Assembly: GCA_963921305.4 (NCBI GenBank)
Contig: CAWUEX030000002.1
Span: forward strand, 3,614,197-3,678,196
Source of the DNA: CAWUEX02 sp963921305
GTDB lineage: Bacteria; Pseudomonadota; Alphaproteobacteria; Rhodospirillales; Rhodospirillaceae
DNA length: 64,000 nucleotides
Direction: 5' to 3'
Under the pieces are notes generated by a model, which saw only the letters and a list, made by a program, of their open reading frames with translations, ran no database searches and was not told where the DNA came from. Both the position numbers and the translations under genes were made by a program. Of the stretch, positions 8,845 to 17,799 are shown piece after piece (within the stretch, counting starts at the first letter, position 1; each line of letters starts with the position of its first letter).

Positions 8845-9867
8845 TCAGGCCACGGCTTCAAGAAGCGAGGCCACTTCGAATGAGGCCTCTTTGAGATCGA
8901 TATCAATGCGCGGCTGGCCCCGGTAGACGTTCAGAGCCGTCATAGCCGTTTGCGCCCGCGCCGACATAACCGAGACACCGCCTGCGACCTCTTTCATCTC
9001 ATCCATGTCTCCGCTGCAGTGCAAAGCCACGTCACATCCGGCAGCGAGGCACTGCGCAGCCCGGTCAGAGAACGAGCCACTCAGAGCCTTCATGCCGAGG
9101 TCGTCACTGAACAATAGACCGTCGAAGCCGATATCGCTGCGAATAACCTCGCCGATGACGGATTTGGAAAGGGTCGCGACCGCTCCCGGCGCGTAGGCAT
9201 CATAGACGACATGGGCTGTCATCCCGGCCACCGGCAGCCCGGCGGCTTCTTTGAATGGCACCAGATCCTGGTTTGCGAGTTCGTCTGACGAGGCCGAGAC
9301 GTCCGGCAGCTTCTCATGGCTATCGACGAGAGCCCGGCCATGCCCCGGCAGGTGCTTGATGACGGGGACAACACCTAAATCCATGAGCCCTTCGCAGGCA
9401 GATATGGCCAGACCGGCCACCACGGCGGGGTCTTCGGACAGCGCCCGATTGCCGATGATGTCATGGGCGCCAGGAACAGGCACATCAAGGCACGGCGCAC
9501 AGTCGACGTCGATGCCGAGCGCAGCCAGTTCTACTGCGATGGCCTGCATGTTCAGACGCACGGCGCGTTGCGCCGCTTCAGGGTCATGGACATGTAGGTC
9601 ACCGAACACCCGCATCGGCGGGGCAGAGCGCCAGTGGGGCGGCCTAAGGCGTTGGACCCGCCCGCCCTCCTGATCGATCAGGACCGGCGCAGATCGTCCG
9701 ACGGTTTGCCGCAGATCATCCACCAGGGCGCGGACCTGATCTGGCGTCTCGATATTGCGCGCGAACAGAATGAAGCCGAGGGGATCGGCTTCACGGAAGA
9801 AGGCGCGCTCGTCTTCGGATAAGCGCTCGGCGGCGCAGCCGAACACAACAGCGTTTGGCGCGGTCAC
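8845..9867 (-). CDS. nagZ: Beta-N-acetylhexosaminidase (GH3), peptidoglycan recycling
   Basis: A 340-residue cytoplasmic GH3 glycosidase that removes N-acetylglucosamine from anhydro-muropeptides during cell-wall recycling. It shows the substrate-binding signature VIKHLPGHGRALVDSH, with the catalytic His on the mobile loop, and the nucleophile region FSDDLGMKAL. No signal peptide is seen, as expected. It begins 4 bp after the SPOR gene and belongs to the same run. Confidence 0.95.
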   Translation of the reverse strand: MTAPNAVVFGCAAERLSEDERAFFREADPLGFILFARNIETPDQVRALVDDLRQTVGRSAPVLIDQEGGRVQRLRPPHWRSAPPMRVFGDLHVHDPEAAQRAVRLNMQAIAVELAALGIDVDCAPCLDVPVPGAHDIIGNRALSEDPAVVAGLAISACEGLMDLGVVPVIKHLPGHGRALVDSHEKLPDVSASSDELANQDLVPFKEAAGLPVAGMTAHVVYDAYAPGAVATLSKSVIGEVIRSDIGFDGLLFSDDLGMKALSGSFSDRAAQCLAAGCDVALHCSGDMDEMKEVAGGVSVMSARAQTAMTALNVYRGQPRIDIDLKEASFEVASLLEAVA

Positions 9868-9871
9868 GATC

Positions 9872-10768
9872 CTATTCGTTGCGGACTACCAGGCAGCCGA
9901 CGCTTTGGGCCGCCAGCGCGCCACACACCTCTTCGGCGGCGGGACGGTCGCTCAGCGGACCGGCGCGGAGACGATAGAAAATGCCCCGCTCACCCAAGTC
10001 GGCCCGGACTATGACCGGTTTGAGATTGCCAAGGATGTCAGGATAGCGGGTCGACACCCGTCGCCATTCCCCCTCCGCCGCCTCTTCCGTGCGGACCGCG
10101 GCAATTTGAATCAGATAGTCGCCGGTGATGGCCGCGACGGCCGTCTCAAGCGGGTCCTGTGCGGAGGGTTGGGGTTGCGCTTCAGTTGGCGGCGCTGGGG
10201 CGGACGCGGGTTCCGGGACGGCAGCCACCAGTGCAGGCGCTGACTCTGGCGCGGAAGCGGGAACAGGCTCTGATACCGTTTCGGGCTCCAGAGTGGCCGG
10301 GACCTGCTCTGGTGTTCTCACGGCAGGTGGGGCTTCAACCGTCTCGGTTTCAGGTTGGGCAGTCTCCGGCGCGCGCGGCGTTTCCGGCGGCGGCAGGATA
10401 TTCTCCGCACCGGGCGCCGGCGCATCTCCACCGACACGCTCATAGACCAGCTTATCTTGATTGGCCACTTCCATGCCGCCGGGGTCGTCAGGCTGAACTT
10501 TGTAGGGTTCGGGTTGCGGAACGATCAGCGGTGCCTCAGCGGTGTTACGTCCGCTGCCGGGGGCAAAAACAGTCCAGGCCGCAAATCCGGCGATGACCGC
10601 GCCGACGACCACACCGACAGCCGGGCCGATGGTGCGGCCTTTACCGTCAGACTTATCCCGGCCGTAATACTCATCGTCGAACACGGGATCGGTGAACGAT
10701 CCGCCCTCGCCTCTGTCGTCACTTTGCCGCACGGGCTGAGGCATACCTGACCGGGGTCGGGACATCAC
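9872..10768 (-). CDS. SPOR-domain cell-division protein
   Basis: A 298-residue bitopic inner-membrane protein. A short cytoplasmic N-terminus (about 45 residues) precedes one transmembrane helix (VGVVVGAVIAGFAAWTVFA), then a long periplasmic linker rich in Pro, Glu and Ala (roughly residues 75-215), then a C-terminal SPOR domain (DYLIQIAAVRTEEAAEGEW to CLVVRNE) that in known members binds denuded septal glycans. It overlaps argS by 4 bp. The argS-SPOR-nagZ order is conserved in Alphaproteobacteria. Confidence 0.92.
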   Translation of the reverse strand: MMSRPRSGMPQPVRQSDDRGEGGSFTDPVFDDEYYGRDKSDGKGRTIGPAVGVVVGAVIAGFAAWTVFAPGSGRNTAEAPLIVPQPEPYKVQPDDPGGMEVANQDKLVYERVGGDAPAPGAENILPPPETPRAPETAQPETETVEAPPAVRTPEQVPATLEPETVSEPVPASAPESAPALVAAVPEPASAPAPPTEAQPQPSAQDPLETAVAAITGDYLIQIAAVRTEEAAEGEWRRVSTRYPDILGNLKPVIVRADLGERGIFYRLRAGPLSDRPAAEEVCGALAAQSVGCLVVRNE

Positions 10769-12540
10769 CGCATCTCCTTGACTGGCGTTACGCAGAATAC
10801 CTGCAGCCCTGACGCTATCACCACGGCGACAGCGCGGACAAGCGCGAGGCGGGCGCGGGTTGTCGCCTCATCATCGGGCAAAAGGAAGCGCAACTCGGCA
10901 TTTTCGTTACCCCGGTTCCATAGCGCGTGAAGCTGGGAAGCGAGGTCATACAGATAAAACGCCAGGCGATGGGGTTCGTGCGCCTGAGCCGCCGCTTCGA
11001 CCGTGCGCGGCCAGGCCGCCACCATGCGCATAAGCGCCAGCTCGTCATCATCGCCGCAGAGACCGAGGTCCGTTTTAGCCAGCGCGGCGTCGGACAGGTC
11101 GCTGCCGGCAAACGTCTCCGCCGCATGGCGCATCACTGAGTGAATGCGGGCATGGGCGTATTGAACATAGAACACCGGATTGTCGCGCGACTTCTCGGTC
11201 ACCTTGGCGTAGTCAAAATCCAGCGGCGCATCGTTTTTGCGGGTCAGCATGATGAAGCGCACGACGTCTTTGCCGACAGCGTCGATGAGATCGCGCAACG
11301 TGACGAAGGTCCCAGCCCGCTTGGACATGCGCACAGGCTCGCCGTTGTCGAAGAGCTTCACCAGCTGGCAGAGCTTGATGTCGAGCGTGCCCTCGCCGCC
11401 GGATAAAGCCTTTACCCCCGCCTGCATGCGTTTGACGTAGCCGCCGTGATCGGCGCCCCAGACATCGATCATCTCAGCGAAGCCACGGTCGAACTTATCG
11501 CGGTGATAGGCCACGTCGGACGCGAAGTAGGTCCAGGTGCCGTCGGATTTCTGAAACGGCCGGTCGATGTCGTCGCCGAATTCCGTCGACTTGAACAGCA
11601 TCTGCGGCCGGGGTTCCCAGTCATCCGGCTTTTTGCCTTTCGGAGGCTCAAGAACGCCGGTGTAGACCAGACCGTCTTTCTCAAGGCCGGCAATCGCTGC
11701 ATCGACCCGGCCCGCCTCGACCAGAGTGCGCTCCGACGTGAATACGTCCTGCTCTACCCCAAGCGCGGCAAGGTCATCGCGGATCATGTCCATCATGGCA
11801 TCGACGGCAAAGGTGCGCAGCGGTTCGAGCCATTCGCTGTCCGGCACGCTGGCCCACTTGTGGGCGTCCCGCGCCACCAGAGCCTGGGCGGCCTCAATCA
11901 GATAATCGCCGGCGTACTCGACCTCCCCGGCAGCGACGGCGGCTTGGAAATCGTCCTCGGTTTTGAGCTCTAGCGCCTGGAGGTAACGGAGGTGCAGCGC
12001 GCGCGCCAGGGAGTCCACCTGAGCCCCCGCATCGTTGATGTAATACTCCTTGGTGACGGCAAAACCGGCCTTGTCCAGAAGCGCTGCCAAAGCATCGCCA
12101 AACACCGCCCCGCGCGCATGGCCCACATGCATCGGCCCGGTGGGGTTGGCAGAGACGTATTCGACGTTCACGGGCGTCTCGCCGCCGATGGTGCTATCGC
12201 CAAACGCCACACCCGCACCCAAGACATGGCGGACAACATCACGCCACACCGACGCTTCGAGGCGTAGATTGATGAAGCCGGGTCCGGCGATCTCAGCCTC
12301 GGATATTTCGTCCGTCTCCGACAAACGGGAAACCAGCTTCTCAGCCACGTCGCGGGGTTTCATCCCCGCTGGCTTAGCCAGCACCATGGCGGCGTTGGTC
12401 GCGACATCCCCATGGGCCGCATCGCGCGGCGGCTCTGCCGTGACCGGGTCAATGTTAAGACCGTCCGGCAAGCCCCCGGCGGCAACCTCGGCCTCAATGG
12501 CCGCGATGATCTTATCTCTGGTGGTCGCGAAAACGTTCAT
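10765..12540 (-). CDS. argS: Arginyl-tRNA synthetase
   Basis: A 591-residue class I synthetase. The HIGH-type signature is PMHVGHARG near residues 132-140 and the KMSKS-type loop reads RMSKRAG. A C-terminal DALR anticodon-binding domain covers about the last 120 residues. The length is normal. It overlaps both the dgt-like gene upstream and the SPOR gene downstream by 4 bp, so it is likely co-translated with both. Confidence 0.97.
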   Translation of the reverse strand: MNVFATTRDKIIAAIEAEVAAGGLPDGLNIDPVTAEPPRDAAHGDVATNAAMVLAKPAGMKPRDVAEKLVSRLSETDEISEAEIAGPGFINLRLEASVWRDVVRHVLGAGVAFGDSTIGGETPVNVEYVSANPTGPMHVGHARGAVFGDALAALLDKAGFAVTKEYYINDAGAQVDSLARALHLRYLQALELKTEDDFQAAVAAGEVEYAGDYLIEAAQALVARDAHKWASVPDSEWLEPLRTFAVDAMMDMIRDDLAALGVEQDVFTSERTLVEAGRVDAAIAGLEKDGLVYTGVLEPPKGKKPDDWEPRPQMLFKSTEFGDDIDRPFQKSDGTWTYFASDVAYHRDKFDRGFAEMIDVWGADHGGYVKRMQAGVKALSGGEGTLDIKLCQLVKLFDNGEPVRMSKRAGTFVTLRDLIDAVGKDVVRFIMLTRKNDAPLDFDYAKVTEKSRDNPVFYVQYAHARIHSVMRHAAETFAGSDLSDAALAKTDLGLCGDDDELALMRMVAAWPRTVEAAAQAHEPHRLAFYLYDLASQLHALWNRGNENAELRFLLPDDEATTRARLALVRAVAVVIASGLQVFCVTPVKEMR

Positions 12541-13730
12541 AGGGTCGTGTCTGCGTTAAACAAGCGGCGGTGTTCCTTCACCGCGAAACGGTCGGTCATA
12601 CCCGCGATGTAGTCGGCGACCCGGCGGGCCGTCTTCACACCGTCTGGCCCGTCCATGCCAGTTTGCCAGTCCTCAGGCAGCTTGTCTGGCGCGGTGAGCA
12701 ACAATTCAAAGATGTCCTTGACGATGGCCTTGGCCTTCTCGCGCGTGCGGTTGACGCGGTGGTGCTGGTACATATTTGGAAATAGAAAGCCCTTCAAGGC
12801 TTTATCGTTCTCCGCCATCCCGCCAGAAAAGCTGACCAGCGTCATATCCAAGGCGTGCACATCTGCAGGCGCACCGGGCTTGAGGTCCGCGAAGCGAGCC
12901 GCGGTTTCGCGATAGACATCATTGACCATCTCACCGATGAGACGGCGGACGATCTCATGAATGCGGCGGGATACATCAAGGTCAGGAAAATCCGCTGCCA
13001 CATCCCGTACCAGTGGTCCGACAAGGGGCAATTCAGCCAGATCGTCGAGCGTGAAGAGGTCGGCGCGCAGGCCGTCGTCAATGTCGTGGGCATTGTAGGC
13101 GATGTCGTCGGCCAGCGCTGCGACCTGGGCTTCCGCCGAGGCGAAACGATCGAGTTCCAGGTCATGCTGATCGTTGTACTCGACGATGGCCAGGGGCACG
13201 GCGTCATGACCATGCGGCCCGGTCAGCGGACCGTTGTGCTTGACCAACCCTTCCAAGGTTTCCCAGGTAAGATTGAGGCCATCGAAGTGCGGATACTTTT
13301 GCTCCAGCTTGGTGACGATGCGTAGGGCCTGGGCGTTGTGGTCGAAGCCGTTGTAGGCCGCCATGCACTCCTGCAGCACATCCTCGCCGGCATGGCCGAA
13401 GCAGGTGTGACCGAGGTCGTGGGCCAAGGCGAGCGTCTCTGCCAGATCTTCGTTCAGACCCAGAAACCGGCTGATGGAGCGGGCGATCTGAGCGACTTCT
13501 AGACTGTGAGTCAGACGGGTACGGTAGTTGTCACCCTCATGATAGACAAACACCTGGGTCTTGTATTTGAGGCGGCGGAAGGCGCTGGAATGGATCAGGC
13601 GGTCCCGGTCGCGCTGAAACGGCGAGCGCGTTTCCGCCTCTGCTTCCGGGTAAAATCGGCCTCGGGACGCGGCAGGATCGGCGGCGATGCCGGCCAGAAT
13701 GCCGTGCAGGCGGGATAGGTCTGAGCTCAT
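12537..13730 (-). CDS. dgt: dGTP triphosphohydrolase-like protein (HD domain)
   Basis: A 397-residue HD-superfamily phosphohydrolase related to dGTPases. The start is chosen at the ATG giving MSSDLSRLHG; an upstream in-frame ATG adds 12 residues. The metal-site residues are visible as RTRLTHSLEVAQIAR and LALAHDLGHTCFGHAGE (H...HD), and the later ALADDIAYNAHDIDDGLRA supplies the last ligands. This is the short type II form. It is the first gene of the long minus-strand run and diverges from erpA, with about 108 bp between the starts for promoters in both directions. Confidence 0.92.
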   Translation of the reverse strand: MSSDLSRLHGILAGIAADPAASRGRFYPEAEAETRSPFQRDRDRLIHSSAFRRLKYKTQVFVYHEGDNYRTRLTHSLEVAQIARSISRFLGLNEDLAETLALAHDLGHTCFGHAGEDVLQECMAAYNGFDHNAQALRIVTKLEQKYPHFDGLNLTWETLEGLVKHNGPLTGPHGHDAVPLAIVEYNDQHDLELDRFASAEAQVAALADDIAYNAHDIDDGLRADLFTLDDLAELPLVGPLVRDVAADFPDLDVSRRIHEIVRRLIGEMVNDVYRETAARFADLKPGAPADVHALDMTLVSFSGGMAENDKALKGFLFPNMYQHHRVNRTREKAKAIVKDIFELLLTAPDKLPEDWQTGMDGPDGVKTARRVADYIAGMTDRFAVKEHRRLFNADTTL

Positions 13731-13838
13731 GGCCGGGACCCTACAAGACGCCCGGAATTCAGGCAATCAGCGGGCTTCCTTGAAGAATGGCGGCCTGAAG
13801 ACTAAATTATGGCCACCAAACACAGAGTACCAAGACCC

Positions 13839-14186
13839 ATGAACGACGCCAGCACCCGCCCCACCATCGTCCTGAAAGAAAGCGCTGCCGAACGCGTGAA
13901 GGCGCTGATCGCCGAGGAAGGCGACGACAGCCTGATGCTACGTCTCAGCGTGTCTGGCGGTGGCTGCTCGGGATTTTCCTATGGGTTTAGTCTGGACAGC
14001 CAGACCACTGGTGATGACGTGGTGTTCGAGTATCACGGCGTGAAACTGGTCACCGACGATATGTCGCTCGATCTGTTGGGCGGATCGGAAATCGATTACG
14101 TCGAAGACATGCTGGCCTCGTCCTTCCGGGTCAGCAATCCCAACGCCAGCTCGACCTGCGGCTGCGGCACCTCGTTCTCTCTTTAG
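13839..14186 (+). CDS. erpA: A-type iron-sulfur carrier ErpA
   Basis: A 115-residue Fe-S cluster carrier. The start is taken at the second in-frame ATG (MNDASTRPTIVLKESAAERV); an upstream ATG at 13809 would add 10 residues. The three cluster-binding cysteines are present: one in SGGGCSGFSYGF and two in the terminal STCGCGTSF. It diverges from the dgt-like gene, the usual arrangement in Alphaproteobacteria. Its stop codon overlaps the stop of the convergent gene on the other strand by two bases. Confidence 0.95.
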   Translation: MNDASTRPTIVLKESAAERVKALIAEEGDDSLMLRLSVSGGGCSGFSYGFSLDSQTTGDDVVFEYHGVKLVTDDMSLDLLGGSEIDYVEDMLASSFRVSNPNASSTCGCGTSFSL

Positions 14187-14869
14187 AAATTCCGATACGC
14201 ATCCCAATTGCTGCACAGCTCCTGGAGCGCCAGGTAGTTGCCCTGGGTGTCGATCCGCCCGTTGCGGCGGCGGCTCTCGGCTTCAAAGGCTTGGATGGTG
14301 GGCTGCAGCCGTTCTTGGAGCCGGGAGATCGCCAGATCGGTTCCCACTTCGATTGAGGGCGCGAAGACCGGTTCGAGATTGCGCAGCTCGCGTTCAATCG
14401 CACTGCGCATACGCCCGCCGAACTCCCGGATGAGATCACGGAAGATCGCAACGTGCTCGTTTTCGTGGTCGAGGATGGTGCGGTACTCGCAGCTCCCCGG
14501 CGGATATTCGCTACCGACATAAACATCGAAGCGGCCGAACCCGAAGGTCGCCTCCATCTCCTGCAGATAAACACAGTAGCCGCTGCGCTGGCGCGGCACG
14601 GCACGGGTGGCCGCGCCGAGGGACAGCAGGGTCTCTGCGTAGGTCAGGCCGATGGCGTTCTGGTGAGCGCGGGTAATGCGGTTGCCACGCACGGTGTAAA
14701 GCTGACGCACTTCTTGAATGGAGCGGTCAAAGTGATAGGTCGGCTCAGAGAGTTGTGTCGAAAAGGAAAGACGGATGCCGTCGCGGTAGGGCTCACACAG
14801 CTGGGACTGCGCAGCGGCAGGCTGCGAAAAGCCCGCGAGAGACAACAAAACAAAAACAGCCCAGCGCAT
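14183..14869 (-). CDS. Exported protein with an HExxH motif, putative metallopeptidase
   Basis: A 228-residue protein with a clear signal peptide (MRWAVFVLLSLAGF, cleaved after AAA-Q near residue 21). The motif ILDHENEHVAIFRD contains HENEH, which fits the zinc-binding HExxH, in an Arg- and Glu-rich helical context; four cysteines are spread along the chain and may pair in the periplasm. I do not recognise a named family. A zinc peptidase is an inference from the motif. Alternatively it is a structural exported protein. It converges on erpA with overlapping stops. Confidence 0.7.
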   Translation of the reverse strand: MRWAVFVLLSLAGFSQPAAAQSQLCEPYRDGIRLSFSTQLSEPTYHFDRSIQEVRQLYTVRGNRITRAHQNAIGLTYAETLLSLGAATRAVPRQRSGYCVYLQEMEATFGFGRFDVYVGSEYPPGSCEYRTILDHENEHVAIFRDLIREFGGRMRSAIERELRNLEPVFAPSIEVGTDLAISRLQERLQPTIQAFEAESRRRNGRIDTQGNYLALQELCSNWDAYRNF

Positions 14870-14896
14870 GGCACAGCTTAGCGGGAACTTGGGCAG

Positions 14897-14976
14897 TCAT
14901 AAAGTTCGAGTCCGAAGCCGAAGCTCGGGGCAACCCATATAAAGTTCGGGCCCGAAGCCGAGGCTTCGGGCCCGAG
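14897..14976. repeat. Two imperfect direct copies of a palindromic unit, the second a perfect 14-bp hairpin
   Basis: Two copies of a unit starting ATAAAGTTCG and containing CCGAAGCCGA lie about 39 bp apart between two minus-strand genes. The second copy forms a perfect stem (TCGGGCCCGAAGCC at 14946-14959 against 14962-14975). Confidence 0.7.
14938..14976 (-). terminator. Probable intrinsic terminator of the TonB receptor gene
   Basis: The hairpin at 14946-14975 lies just after the stop of the receptor gene (15002) and is followed, reading the minus strand, by AACTTTAT, a weak U-rich stretch. It is the only candidate in the 132-bp gap. The absence of a strong U tract keeps confidence moderate. 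Confidence 0.45.
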
Positions 14977-15001
14977 GGATCCCCTCCCCTGTAGCAGGAT
15001 C

Positions 15002-17584
15002 CTAGAACTTCACGTTGGTGCGAATACCGAACGTGCGTTTTTCTTGCGGTGTCAGGTTGTGACCTTGTGCGGTGAAGGCAAAATTACCTTGGTCAGAGAA
15101 GTCAACGCCGCGGGAGCCGTTGATCCAGGTGTCTTCGTCGAACAAGTTGCGGACGAAGACTTCAATCCGCAGGTCTTCGCGTTCGATGCCGAAGCGGGCA
15201 TTGGCCAGGAAGTAATCGTTAATCTGCGAGAGATTGGCGAACTCCAGCCAAATCTTACCCTTGTAGCTGACGTCACCGGAGACGTACCAATCCCAGCTGT
15301 TGCTGAGCGAGTCACGATAGGTGGTGACCACGTTGCCGAGCCACTTGGGATAGCGCGGTGCGGTCTTGCCCTTAAACTGAACGGCCGGTTCGGGAACGAT
15401 CTGGACCTCGCTGCGGTTGACCAGGTCTTTCCACTCATTCTTGTTGTAGCTGACATTCAGCTGAGCATCCCAGTTCTCGGTGAAGGCGAAGCCGCTTTCC
15501 AGTTCTACGCCATAAATTTTGGCGCTTCCGGGAACGCTTGCACCAATGGTGTTCGGGAACTCGTTAGGCACACCATCCTGGAAGTTGGGGTCGTCGGCAT
15601 CGCGGAAGTATGTGAAGCGGATACCCGAAATCAGGTTATCCCACTCGTAGTAGTAACCCGTCAGGTTGAAGCGCAGACGACCATCCATGGCGGACTGCTT
15701 CCAACCCAACTCAAGGGCATCCAGCTTTTGGGCCGGCGTGGACTCAAACAGGGATCCAACCTGGCTTTCGATCTGGTCGCACTCAGATGCTGTAGACGGC
15801 TGGCCACTGATTGGATCGATATAGGGCACCGTAAACGGCTGATCCGAGCAAATAACGATCGCGTTGTTGGTGTTGCCCGGCAGGTTGCCGCGCGACGCTT
15901 GCAGGTAAATCGTGGTCTCGTCGCTAGGCTTGTAGGTCAGGATTGCGCGCGGCGTCCATTCCTTGAAGCTGGCGGTGAAGTCCTGACTGAAAGTCCCGAC
16001 GTTGATGCCGGTCTTGCGGTCGTCCTGCTCGTAGCGAGCTTCAACGTCGAAGGTCAGTTGCTCGGTGATGTCATAGGAGACCGACCCGAACAGGCCCCAC
16101 GTCTCTGCTTCCTGGTTAGCGCGGCCGGCCACGGTAAAGTTGCCTGGTCCGAGCGCACACGTGCCGAAACAGGCGGTGATGGCCAGGCCACCCCCGCCTT
16201 GGGTGAGGAATTCTTGATCGGTGTAGGACCCGCCGAAGACCCAGCGGAGCCGGCCCTCATCGGGAGACACAATCCTCGCTTCGACGGAATAGTCTTCGCC
16301 GGACTGCGGGTCCGCCGACCACCAGCTTTCGACGTCGGTGCGGTCGAAGTCGAGCAGCCAGCCGGTCTTCACATCGTTATACCCGGCGACGACTGACAAG
16401 GTGTAGCCGTCCCAGAACTCGAAGTTGGTATTCAGCGAGTAGCGTTGGGTTTCGCGCTCAACGCCGAAGCCATCCAGCCTCGGAATCCCGTCGATGCCGA
16501 TGACCAGCGGATAGCGGTCAATGAACTGCTCGATCAGGAAATTCGGGCTGGCCTGCGGCGCACCGAAGCCGGTGCCGAATTCGCCATCGAACGGTGGGCG
16601 GACCTGATTAAAGATCGCCGGGAACAGAGTGGTGTTGACGCTGATGTCCGGCGCGGTGCCCTCACCTGGGTTCGGAACGATACCGCAGTGGTAGTTGCCG
16701 AGCGTCACCGTGACCGGATTAAAGTCTATGTCCAGGCCATCGTAGGACTGTCCAGCACAGGTTGGCGACACGAACGGGTCGCGCCAAAAGGCCTGCGCCG
16801 GGTGACCGTCGTCATCCTTCTGATAGAAGGCGCGGAGTTTGATGTCCCAGTTCTCTGTCGGCTCAGCGTAGATCACACCGGAGATCGAGCGGGATGATTC
16901 CTTGCCGAGCGCACCGCCGTCGTTGGCGCGGTACATCGGGCCGTGGTGATAGAGGCGGGCGTTGATGCCGACCGCCAGCTTGTCTTCGACGATGGGAATA
17001 GACGTGTTGACGTTGAGATCATACTGATCGTAGGTCGCCGCGCTGGCGTCGATCTCAGCCGAAACCTCATCCAGGCTCGGGTTCTTGGTGATGTAGTTGA
17101 TCGCGCCGGCGAAGGTGTTGCGCCCGAAGAAGGCTGACTGCGGGCCTTTGATGACCTCGATCCGCTCCAGGTCCTGAATGGGCAGCACGTTGGCCCCGCC
17201 CAGCGCGAACACGCCATCGACGAACAACGATGTTGCCTGAAGGTGCGGCAAGCTGCTGTTGGCGGTGACGCCGCGGATGCGGATGACCGAATTCAGGCGT
17301 CCGCCGACCCCGGTAGCCGACCGGCCGGTGAATTCAACACCCGCTGTCTGCAACAATACATCATCGAGGTTGCGGAAGCCCTGCCGCTTGATGTCTTCCG
17401 ACGAAAACGCCGTGATCGACAGCGGAATGTCCTGCAAGCGCTCTTCACGTTTACGGGCGGTAACGACGATTTCCTCGACCGCGATCTGCTGAGCCACAGC
17501 CGGTGTCGAGATTGAGGCGCCCCCGGTCATCGCGACAGCGGCCGCGGTGCCGAGAAGAACGGACTTCACAGAACGGAATTGCAT
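15002..17584 (-). CDS. TonB-dependent outer-membrane receptor
   Basis: An 860-residue receptor. A signal peptide (ending TPAVAQQ, near residue 32) is followed by a TonB box region (VEEIVVTARKR) and a plug domain with IEVIKGPQSAFFGRNTFAGA. The rest is a 22-stranded barrel ending in the typical terminal strand FGIRTNVKF. Family members carry siderophores, vitamins or hydrophobic carbon sources across the outer membrane using the proton-motive force. The ligand cannot be read. The plug resembles those of the two receptors at 47114 and 49819, but it is not their closest pair. Palindromes of CACA/TGTG type lie upstream. Confidence 0.93.
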   Translation of the reverse strand: MQFRSVKSVLLGTAAAVAMTGGASISTPAVAQQIAVEEIVVTARKREERLQDIPLSITAFSSEDIKRQGFRNLDDVLLQTAGVEFTGRSATGVGGRLNSVIRIRGVTANSSLPHLQATSLFVDGVFALGGANVLPIQDLERIEVIKGPQSAFFGRNTFAGAINYITKNPSLDEVSAEIDASAATYDQYDLNVNTSIPIVEDKLAVGINARLYHHGPMYRANDGGALGKESSRSISGVIYAEPTENWDIKLRAFYQKDDDGHPAQAFWRDPFVSPTCAGQSYDGLDIDFNPVTVTLGNYHCGIVPNPGEGTAPDISVNTTLFPAIFNQVRPPFDGEFGTGFGAPQASPNFLIEQFIDRYPLVIGIDGIPRLDGFGVERETQRYSLNTNFEFWDGYTLSVVAGYNDVKTGWLLDFDRTDVESWWSADPQSGEDYSVEARIVSPDEGRLRWVFGGSYTDQEFLTQGGGGLAITACFGTCALGPGNFTVAGRANQEAETWGLFGSVSYDITEQLTFDVEARYEQDDRKTGINVGTFSQDFTASFKEWTPRAILTYKPSDETTIYLQASRGNLPGNTNNAIVICSDQPFTVPYIDPISGQPSTASECDQIESQVGSLFESTPAQKLDALELGWKQSAMDGRLRFNLTGYYYEWDNLISGIRFTYFRDADDPNFQDGVPNEFPNTIGASVPGSAKIYGVELESGFAFTENWDAQLNVSYNKNEWKDLVNRSEVQIVPEPAVQFKGKTAPRYPKWLGNVVTTYRDSLSNSWDWYVSGDVSYKGKIWLEFANLSQINDYFLANARFGIEREDLRIEVFVRNLFDEDTWINGSRGVDFSDQGNFAFTAQGHNLTPQEKRTFGIRTNVKF

Positions 17585-17653
17585 GATGGACTCTCTCCCC
17601 CAGAGTTGAACGCTCAGTCTTTACGCCCTCCCAGCAAATGTGAACCGGGAAAT

Positions 17654-17667
17654 TCACATACGTGTGA
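17654..17667. promoter_or_regulatory. Dyad upstream of the TonB receptor (TCACA-TACG-TGTGA)
   Basis: A perfect 5-4-5 inverted repeat lies 70 bp upstream of the receptor start, in the 215-bp divergent interval shared with xth. A second, 8-bp palindrome CACATGTG lies at 17760-17767. The half-site CACATAC also occurs in the dyad at 47022. A transcription-factor site is an inference. Confidence 0.4.
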
Positions 17668-17799
17668 CCTGGGCGCGATTTTTCCGGGGGCGTTGCAGAT
17701 TTACAACGCCTGTAAGTCCCTGTACCTAAGGCAAAACATTAGTCATCGTGCGGCGTTCACACATGTGGATGCCCCCGGCCAAACCTTGAGGCGACGCTC

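Noticed and set aside
15044..16396. 450-codon plus-strand frame over the TonB receptor
   Set aside because: It is a shadow of the receptor frame, with codon bias typical of antisense of GC-rich genes and no domain.
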